Shown: positions 42,159 through 47,896 of the stretch, piece by piece
Layout: every line of letters begins with the position of its first letter
Numbering within the stretch: position 1 is the stretch's first letter
Assembly (NCBI GenBank): GCA_012267385.1
Contig: JAAXGW010000014.1
Coordinates: forward strand, 1-47,896
DNA: 47,896 bases
Reading direction: 5' to 3'
Source of the DNA: OMG group bacterium
Lineage (GTDB): Bacteria > Pseudomonadota > Gammaproteobacteria > Pseudomonadales > Azotimanducaceae
Notes under the pieces: generated by a model
What the model was told of the DNA's origin: nothing
What the model saw: only the letters and a program-made list of their open reading frames with translations
The model's database searches: none
Translations under genes and position numbers: made by a program

Positions 42159-42907
42159 GTTCCTAAGTATGCGCTAATAACGTCAGGATGATCTTTGACT
42201 TCAACGGGCGTCCCCAGAGCGATCGGCTGCCCACTTGCTAGTACTAGAACCCGATTCGAAACCTGACCGATCAAGTTCATGTCGTGTTCGACCATAAGAA
42301 TCGTAACTCCAAGTTCCTTATTGATGTCTTCGATCCAAAATGAGAGATCTTCAGTTTCTTCAGGATTTAACCCCGATGAAGGTTCATCCAACAAGAGTAG
42401 CTTTGGTTTGAGGCATAGTGCTCGAGCCAACTCAACGAGTTTACGAACTCCAAACGGTAACGAATGAATTTGTTGCTCGCGATACCGTTGTAACTGTAGT
42501 AAGTCAATAATGTCTTCTAAAAATCTTCTTGATTGCGCTTCCTGCCGCCGGACGCGCGGTAAAAATAGAAGATCGGAAAAAATGTTTGTCTTTCGGTGAA
42601 TGTATTGAGCAATCAGTAGGTTCTGTAAAACAGTTTCTCGTTCGAATAGCTCAATGTTCTGAAACGTACGTGCGATTCCCCTTCTCGCTATTTCGTGCGG
42701 AGGTGCGTGGGTGATGTCTTCGCCAGCGAACTGTATCGTTCCTTCATCGACGTCGTAAAACCGGCTAACTAAATTCAGCACCGTAGTCTTACCAGCTCCA
42801 TTCGGACCCATGATGCTAAAAATCTCGCCCTCATTGACCGAAAAAGATACTTCGTTTACGGCAGTTACCCCACCAAAGTGTTTCGATAACCGTACGACTT
42901 CAAACAT
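42155..42907 (-). CDS. livG: Branched-chain-type ABC transporter ATPase LivG
   Basis: Cytoplasmic ATPase of 250 residues. Walker A is GPNGAGKTT at 34-42, Walker B is LLLLDEPSSGLNPEE, and LMVEHDMNLIGQVSNRVLVL with ASGQPIALGTPVEVKDHPDV is the LivG-type C-terminus. The ABC signature position reads SLPFGVRKLVELARAL, so the canonical LSGG is replaced by LPFG, as in many LivG proteins (LPYG). It lies 5 bases after livM and should pair with LivF. Confidence 0.93.
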   Translation of the reverse strand: MFEVVRLSKHFGGVTAVNEVSFSVNEGEIFSIMGPNGAGKTTVLNLVSRFYDVDEGTIQFAGEDITHAPPHEIARRGIARTFQNIELFERETVLQNLLIAQYIHRKTNIFSDLLFLPRVRRQEAQSRRFLEDIIDLLQLQRYREQQIHSLPFGVRKLVELARALCLKPKLLLLDEPSSGLNPEETEDLSFWIEDINKELGVTILMVEHDMNLIGQVSNRVLVLASGQPIALGTPVEVKDHPDVISAYLGT

Positions 42908-42912
42908 TGTTC

Positions 42913-43986
42913 CTAGTGCACCCGTTCCGTACGTAAGAACGACTTCTGCCGTTTGAGAGTTTTATTTCGATACAGTGGAAACTGACTAAAGAACAATCTC
43001 ATTTTTTGCCATCTGCCATTAATTCCGAGCGGTTCAAAGATTAACACCAAGATGAGCAAGAAGCCAAAAGTGAGTGGTTCGAGACCTGGTAAGTTACCGA
43101 TTGAGTCGGGAAGCCACTCTCGTACTGTGGCGATCCCATCAGGTAGAAGGGTGATAAAAATCGCTCCAAAGACAACTCCTGACATCGAACCCAGACCACC
43201 GATGATTACCAGCATGAGCAATTGAATCGAAGTAAGCATGGAAAACGAGTCAGGAAAGAGGTAATGCCATTGATAGCCGAGTAACGTACCCGCAAGACCG
43301 GTAAGGGCGGCAGATACTGCGAATGCTAGTGCTTTAGTCTTCAACAGGTTGATTCCCATTGCTTGAGCAGATATCTCTGAATCGCGAACTGCTATGAATG
43401 CACGACCTGTAGGTGCTCGAAGTAAATTTGAAACACAAAGCATCACGACAGTAAGAACGAGCAAGCAGAAATAGTAGTATGCTGTTGAATCGAGTTCCCA
43501 ACCGAAAAGCTCGGGAGGTGCAACTTTGAACCCCGCGTTTCCTCCCGTGACCGCACTCCAATTCTTAACAATTTTCTCAACAATCATTGCAAACGCTAAT
43601 GTCGCGATAGCAAGGTAGATTCCCGTCATTCGTAATGCTGCAATACTCACGACGACACCCAACGCACTACACAAGACCATAGCTAGGGGAATCGATACAA
43701 ACATAGGTACGCCCAAATCTAGCATGATGGCGTGGGTATAGGCTCCGACACTTAAGAATGCAGCGTGCCCCAAACTGATTAAGCCGGTGTAACCTACAAG
43801 AATCATCAAACCGGCACCGGCAATACTCCACATGAATACCGTTGTGAGTTGAGACTCTACATAGGTGCCCGAAACAATGGGTAAGCACAGTACGAAAATG
43901 AACAACGCCGCGTACCAACTAAACTGCACTCTGTCTCTAAACAGACCCGAATCTCGATGGTAATCGGTCTTTAGAACAAAACGCAT
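42913..43986 (-). CDS. livM: Branched-chain-type ABC transporter permease LivM
   Basis: Inner-membrane permease of 357 residues with about nine hydrophobic segments. The family's conserved loop is visible in TGLISLGHAAFLSVGAYTHA and GYQWHYLFPDSFSMLTSIQL with LMLVIIGGLGSMSGVVFGAI, the EAA-like coupling part. The N-terminus has an extra cytoplasmic stretch and the C-terminus a basic tail. It overlaps livH by one base and forms the permease heterodimer with it. Confidence 0.92.
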   Translation of the reverse strand: MRFVLKTDYHRDSGLFRDRVQFSWYAALFIFVLCLPIVSGTYVESQLTTVFMWSIAGAGLMILVGYTGLISLGHAAFLSVGAYTHAIMLDLGVPMFVSIPLAMVLCSALGVVVSIAALRMTGIYLAIATLAFAMIVEKIVKNWSAVTGGNAGFKVAPPELFGWELDSTAYYYFCLLVLTVVMLCVSNLLRAPTGRAFIAVRDSEISAQAMGINLLKTKALAFAVSAALTGLAGTLLGYQWHYLFPDSFSMLTSIQLLMLVIIGGLGSMSGVVFGAIFITLLPDGIATVREWLPDSIGNLPGLEPLTFGFLLILVLIFEPLGINGRWQKMRLFFSQFPLYRNKTLKRQKSFLRTERVH

Positions 43987-44876
43987 CAGACTTTCTTCCT
44001 CTGCATCGAAGTAAAGATGCCGCTGGGGCGCACGATCAACATAAGCAGCAGCAAGATGTAGACACTTGTTTCACTGACGCTGAACTGGACTATATCGTCG
44101 ATCCAATATTTCGTGAAAATTTCGACGAGACCGATCGCTAAACCACCAATCATCGCACCTGGAAGACTACCGAATCCGCCGACAATAGCGGCGGCAAATG
44201 CCTTTATTCCCAAAACTAAACCCACATGCGGGTAAGCCGATTTCAAAGGGAGCAACAAGATGCCAGCGATCGCTGCGAATGCCGCAGCAAGTGCCCAACT
44301 TACTCCTACAACGCGCTTGACAGAAATACCAACGTAGGAAGCTGCAAGCTGATTCTGAGACGTCGCTTGCATCGCGACGCCGAAACGTGTATATCTAAAG
44401 AACAAAAACGTTAAACCGCACAGAACGACCGTTGCTCCGACAACGACTACATCTGCAACGGGAAAGACCACCTCGCCAAACCTTAGCGGCGGTATATTAG
44501 TGTACGGCGTGAGGATACTCTGTGAATCGTGCCCCCAAATCATGCCCGCAACAGACCTCAATACAAAGCCTAGACCAATGGTGGCCATGAGAACAGCGAA
44601 AGGAGACTCGCCAATCATACGTCGTAGTAAAACTCGTTCCAATGTTAGTCCAAAGAGCCCCATTGCTCCGATAACAGTTACTACCGCTAAGAAATAATTC
44701 CAATTCAAATGATTGATCAACGTGATCGTGATAAACGCGCCCAACATCATGATGTCTCCTTGCGCGAAGTTCACCATCTCGGTCGCTTTGTAAATTAGCA
44801 CAAACCCGATTGCGACAAGTCCGTAAACACATCCTTGAGCGATACCACTTAGTAGTAACTGAAAAAAAGTATCCAC
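43986..44876 (-). CDS. livH: Branched-chain-type ABC transporter permease LivH
   Basis: Inner-membrane permease of 296 residues and first gene of the cassette. The LivH marks are LLSGIAQGCVYGLVAIGFVL, YKATEMVNFAQGDIMMLGAF, RYTRFGVAMQATSQNQLAAS and KAFAAAIVGGFGSLPGAMIG (coupling loop). The order livH, livM, livG, livF, ligase, binding protein is transcribed on the minus strand with overlaps or very short gaps, so it is one operon. Confidence 0.93.
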   Translation of the reverse strand: MDTFFQLLLSGIAQGCVYGLVAIGFVLIYKATEMVNFAQGDIMMLGAFITITLINHLNWNYFLAVVTVIGAMGLFGLTLERVLLRRMIGESPFAVLMATIGLGFVLRSVAGMIWGHDSQSILTPYTNIPPLRFGEVVFPVADVVVVGATVVLCGLTFLFFRYTRFGVAMQATSQNQLAASYVGISVKRVVGVSWALAAAFAAIAGILLLPLKSAYPHVGLVLGIKAFAAAIVGGFGSLPGAMIGGLAIGLVEIFTKYWIDDIVQFSVSETSVYILLLLMLIVRPSGIFTSMQRKKV

Positions 44877-45011
44877 GTATTCGATCGAAAATTAATGGTT
44901 GGTCTTGTTCAGGCCCTCAACTGACGAGATGGCCCTGTATTCAGGAACAGCACTTGCATTGTAAAGACTATTAATATTGTGTCGCACCGATTGATACTCC
45001 GTTCTATCAAT

Positions 45012-46214
45012 TTAGCTAGCACGTGTTCGAATCATTCCATAGATTGCCTGCTTGTGCTCGTGAAAGAAAGGTAGCCAATAACCCGGTAGTCTCTGTGTAA
45101 ACAACAGCACGCCGACATTTACCCGAGGCGCGATCCAAGAATGTATTCCAACAATCCCTCCCCAGTAGTACTCATCTATTGCTTCGGGTGGTTCTCTAAC
45201 AGCAGGTTTTTGCTTGAGCGCAAACCCAAGCCCAAAGACGGTATTCGGCATCTCCCATTGCCGAAAATCCACCACATTACCCGGTGGTAACTGGTTCGTC
45301 CGCATGAGCGCGAGGGTTTCACTTTGCAACAACCGGACTCCGTTATAGGTACCATCGGCGATCAACATTTGCCAGAACTTCTGGTAGTCGGATAGGGTAC
45401 CAAGCAACCCTCCCCCGCCAGATTCCAATGCACGAGGACGAAAGTAATCTCCCGCAAGTTCCGATGCTATAGATAGTCCAGGACGGTAGGGATTCTCTGG
45501 ATCCGCACCGTCATATAGAACGCAAAGTCTTTCCCGTTGGTGTTCGGATAAATAAAAGCTGATATTGGTCATCCCAAGCGGCTGAAAAATTCGAGACGCT
45601 AGGAATTCTCCGAACGACTGTCCAGACCAAATTTCAATCAATCGCCAGAGTACGTCTGTCGCTATTCTATAGTGAAACTTTCGTCCGGGTTGGTACAACA
45701 AAGGGATTGTTGTAACAGCGTCGACGAGTCCCTCCAAATCGTTCCCCGGGTGCAGTACGCGCTTAGAACGAAAAAGTGGGTCAATTGGCGTGTCCATGAA
45801 GATCCGATATGAGAATCCCGCGGTATGCGACATAAGTTGCCGCACAGTAATTTGAGACTTTAACGGTTCTGTGTCATGGACGTCGGTCGCATCTTCTTTG
45901 AGTACGCAGAGATCAGCGAGTTTGGGGATGTATTGCGCAGCTTCGTCGTCTAGTTTGAATGCTCCCCCTTCATGGAGAATCATTGCTGCGACAGATGTTA
46001 TTAACTTGGTATTTGAGAATAACCGGTAAATCGAGTCTCCACCGATTGGTTTCTCCGTCTCGCGATCTTGATGACCAGTGAAATATTCATCGACAACTGT
46101 TGATCCATCGAATACCACGGATGCAGCCGAAGGAATAAGATCCTGCTGTACCCATCGGTCTAACGAGGAATGTAATGATTCAAACTCACGAGAGTTGGCT
46201 AGCATTCGATTCAT
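45012..46214 (-). CDS. Class C beta-lactamase-fold serine hydrolase (esterase/EstB-like)
   Basis: 400 residues without a signal peptide, so probably cytoplasmic. The nucleophile motif SxxK is SNTK at 67-70 in YRLFSNTKLITSVAA. The second motif Tyr is about residue 182 (FHYRIATDVLWRL), and the third motif is in YYWGGIVGIHSWIAP, where HSW replaces the KTG of true beta-lactamases. This pattern is typical of family VIII esterases and amide or ester hydrolases. True beta-lactamase activity is unlikely. The natural substrate is unknown. It may follow the Liv operon's promoter region, which is 135 bases away and on the same strand. Confidence 0.87.
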   Translation of the reverse strand: MNRMLANSREFESLHSSLDRWVQQDLIPSAASVVFDGSTVVDEYFTGHQDRETEKPIGGDSIYRLFSNTKLITSVAAMILHEGGAFKLDDEAAQYIPKLADLCVLKEDATDVHDTEPLKSQITVRQLMSHTAGFSYRIFMDTPIDPLFRSKRVLHPGNDLEGLVDAVTTIPLLYQPGRKFHYRIATDVLWRLIEIWSGQSFGEFLASRIFQPLGMTNISFYLSEHQRERLCVLYDGADPENPYRPGLSIASELAGDYFRPRALESGGGGLLGTLSDYQKFWQMLIADGTYNGVRLLQSETLALMRTNQLPPGNVVDFRQWEMPNTVFGLGFALKQKPAVREPPEAIDEYYWGGIVGIHSWIAPRVNVGVLLFTQRLPGYWLPFFHEHKQAIYGMIRTRAS

Positions 46215-46391
46215 CCTGCGATTTGAAACACCGGCATAGCGAAAAAATTGTTACTCTACCCGTCCTAGTTCGCTTTAATTAATCTCTATTCTCGATGAAC
46301 AGGGAGCAAAACACCTGAGAACTTGACCTGATACTGCAAGGACCGATCCAAGAAATTCAAAGGTGCTTACCAACTTGATTGATACTAGTCA

Positions 46392-47561
46392 TCACTCGGC
46401 CGCCGCGATCTTAAGAAATTCGGAAAGACTAAGCACTTCGACGTTTTTGTGCATCATAAAAGCGCGCTGTTGCATACATACTACAAATCTTCTTCGGGCG
46501 TTTAACAAATCGATAGCGGAATAGAAGCCTTTAGACGGAGGACGCGACATCGATCGTTTAATTTCAATAGCCCAAAGTTCACCCGTTCGATGCCACTCAA
46601 GCACTAAGTCAATTTCAGCTTCGTCTGCCGTCCGATAAAACAACGGCGTAGCGCGACCTTCGATCACACCACAAATCTGTTCGATAACAAACCCCTCCCA
46701 ACTGAATCCGCAAACCGGGTGCCGGAGTAATTCGTCAAATGACCGTAGATTGAGCAAGGAATGAAGTAAACCTGAGTCTCTGATGTAGACTTTTGGAGTC
46801 TTTACTAAGCGTTTTCCAAGATTTGCTCGAAAAGGGTTCAATCTTCGAACAACTAGCATATCCGCTAGAAACCCAACGTGTTTATTAACGGTTGGCGAGG
46901 TGACTTCTAGCGAAGTAGCAAGCCGAGAAGAATTGAGCATGGTGCCTTGATTGTGCGCTAACATAGTCCATAGACGAGTGAGTAATTCTGTGGGTACGCG
47001 GGAGTTAAACTGGAGTACGTCCCTTTCAATGTACGTACGAATGAAATTCTTTCGCCAAGCATGGCTGTCCTCTTCGTCATCGGCTAGAAAACTTAAAGGA
47101 AAACCTCCAGACAACCAAAGTTTATTAATTTGATTTTCTCCTACCTCTGCAACACTCAGCGAGTTTAGGTTGACAAATTCGATCCGCCCAGCCAAAGTTT
47201 CGCTACTTTGTTTGAGCAATTCAACTGACGCGGATCCTAATATAAGAAATCTACCCGTACGCAGACCCTTTCTACGCCCTTCGTCAATTAGTACACGTAG
47301 TACTGAAAACAACTCGGGCACACGGTGGACTTCGTCAATTACAACAAGCTTCTGTTCAAATTGACGTAGAAAGAACAGGGGATGTTCTAAGCTTTGTCGG
47401 TCTTCTGGATTTTCGAGGTCTAGGTAATGATGATCACAACCTTTTGCGAAGCGGAGTGCTAGTGTGGTTTTGCCTACCTGACGCACACCTAGGAGAACGA
47501 CCGCTGCTTGTCGTTGCACCGCGACATTGATCTGTTCAATGCACTGTCTGTGAATATACAC
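46392..47561 (-). CDS. AAA+ ATPase with C-terminal DUF4143 domain
   Basis: 389 residues. Walker A is GVRQVGKTT at 25-33, Walker B is KLVVIDEVHR at 71-80, and the sensor-like LILGSAS follows. After about 190 comes a winged-helix segment (SSRLATSLEVTSPTVNKHVG) and then the DUF4143 nuclease-like fold with DEAEIDLVLEW and WAIEIKRSMSR, whose D, E and K residues resemble the PD-(D/E)XK pattern. The family is widespread on mobile and accessory DNA, and its role is not settled. The start is a GTG at 47561 placed inside an inverted repeat, so an autoregulatory site is possible. Confidence 0.88.
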   Translation of the reverse strand: MYIHRQCIEQINVAVQRQAAVVLLGVRQVGKTTLALRFAKGCDHHYLDLENPEDRQSLEHPLFFLRQFEQKLVVIDEVHRVPELFSVLRVLIDEGRRKGLRTGRFLILGSASVELLKQSSETLAGRIEFVNLNSLSVAEVGENQINKLWLSGGFPLSFLADDEEDSHAWRKNFIRTYIERDVLQFNSRVPTELLTRLWTMLAHNQGTMLNSSRLATSLEVTSPTVNKHVGFLADMLVVRRLNPFRANLGKRLVKTPKVYIRDSGLLHSLLNLRSFDELLRHPVCGFSWEGFVIEQICGVIEGRATPLFYRTADEAEIDLVLEWHRTGELWAIEIKRSMSRPPSKGFYSAIDLLNARRRFVVCMQQRAFMMHKNVEVLSLSEFLKIAAAE

Positions 47562-47598
47562 CGTAAATTTAAACGGATGTTTTAAATATACGGTGTAT
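47556..47598. promoter_or_regulatory. Inverted repeat overlapping the start of the DUF4143 ATPase gene
   Basis: ATACACCGTA at 47556-47565 and TACGGTGTAT at 47589-47598 are perfect 10-bp reverse complements, separated by 23 AT-rich bases that contain the partly palindromic TTTAAAC/GTTTTAAA. On the minus strand TATAAT at about 47597-47602 directly abuts the outer arm, so the repeat lies between a likely -10 box and the GTG start. It is a plausible operator or mRNA hairpin. Confidence 0.5.
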
Positions 47599-47630
47599 TA
47601 TAAGGTTTTTGGACGAAGTTTTAAGAGTCT

Positions 47631-47647
47631 GGGGTCTGAGCACGTTT
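47631..47647 (+). repeat. 17-base dispersed repeat, copy 2
   Basis: Second copy of GGGGTCTGAGCACGTTT (first at 22815-22831), here between the DUF4143 gene and the IS110 transposase tail, followed by TGGGACA. It could mark the outer edge of an inserted element. Confidence 0.6.
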
Positions 47648-47708
47648 TGGGACAATCTACCATTTGCAAGGTTTTTTCCACTTTTTTTCTATTCTTCATA
47701 AATTTGCA

Positions 47709-47896
47709 CTAGTTCTCGGCGGTGGTTCGTCGGTACAACGTGCCGGTTTTCAACATCGCGCACGCGACGGCCAATAAACGATCGGCGACGGATCGTAGCG
47801 CGCGACCATGGGTATGACCGCGCGTTCTCAGAGCTTCGTATCGTTGGCGACAGGTGGGATCCACTTGAGAAGCGACGCGCGCCCAGTGGTACATGC
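47709..47896 (-). CDS. IS110-family transposase, C-terminal part, cut by the window edge
   Basis: The minus-strand frame reads YHWARVASQVDPTCRQRYEA, then LRTRGHTHGRALRSVADRLL and AVACAMLKTGTLYRR. This is the conserved end of IS110-type (DEDD/serine) transposases, in which the G-H-x-x-x-R-A-L-R block follows the transposase_20 domain. The rest of the gene lies beyond the end of the window. The stop is at 47709-47711, and the AT-rich bases 47650-47708 are probably its noncoding 3' flank. Confidence 0.85.
   Translation of the reverse strand, partial: MYHWARVASQVDPTCRQRYEALRTRGHTHGRALRSVADRLLAVACAMLKTGTLYRRTTAEN

Noticed and set aside
45012-46214. Antibiotic-resistance beta-lactamase
   Set aside because: SxxK is present, but there is no signal peptide and the KTG motif is replaced by HSW, which fits esterase-type members of the fold.

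Overview
The window looks like a piece of a proteobacterial, probably gammaproteobacterial, chromosome. It has a short 4.5S-type SRP RNA next to tRNA-Ser(GGA), MacB- and LolD-like ABC exporters with HlyD-type adaptors, class I fumarase, a Liv uptake cassette and predicted outer-membrane or periplasmic lipoproteins. Base composition is moderate. A heavy load of insertion sequences (IS5, IS1595, IS3, IS30 and IS110 families) and many freshly broken genes suggest relaxed selection, as in a symbiont or another host-restricted lineage. That lifestyle, and the exact lineage, are inference.

Layout. 1-300: SRP RNA and tRNA-Ser on the plus strand. 417-13525, all minus strand: two tandem TldD/TldE-type protease pairs, every subunit with an N-terminal signal peptide, then a 571-base gap, then an ABC exporter made of one ATPase, three consecutive periplasmic adaptors and one MacB-type permease. 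13751-15670: acetoacetyl-CoA synthetase (plus). 15700-21288 (minus): a second exporter operon (adaptor, ATPase, two permeases) with a threonine ammonia-lyase at its 3' end. 21308-32564: an IS-riddled island. 32749-46214: housekeeping and catabolic genes (fumarase, a broken lipoprotein gene, 3-methyladenine glycosylase, an aminotransferase, a C15-like peptidase, a LivKHMGF uptake cassette with a built-in acyl-CoA ligase, a class C beta-lactamase-fold hydrolase). 46392-47896: a DUF4143 ATPase and the tail of an IS110 transposase.

How the genes may work together. The most distinctive unit is the exported TldD/TldE double pair upstream of the ABC exporter. Classical TldD/TldE is a cytoplasmic heterodimer that trims unfolded peptides such as the microcin B17 precursor. 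Here all four subunits should act outside the inner membrane. Each TldD keeps the HExxxH zinc motif and the distal Cys ligand, while each TldE lacks them, so two active/inactive heterodimers are expected. With a tripartite exporter next door, a periplasmic peptide-maturation or peptide-clearance pathway is a reasonable hypothesis. No precursor gene was recognised.

The island at 21.3-32.6 kb records layered insertions that can be read directly. An IS3-family element splits a small lipoprotein gene, and taking it out with one copy of the 3-bp target repeat restores the reading frame. An IS30-family transposase gene is split by a 5.4-kb segment flanked by a 14-bp direct repeat, and taking the segment out restores the transposase frame across the junction. 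That segment carries a decayed HK97-type head module (portal fragment, prohead protease remnant, major capsid), a truncated HExxH peptidase gene and two paralogous secreted-protein genes, one of them broken by an 11-bp tandem duplication. A similar 7-bp tandem duplication breaks a lipoprotein gene at 34.9 kb.
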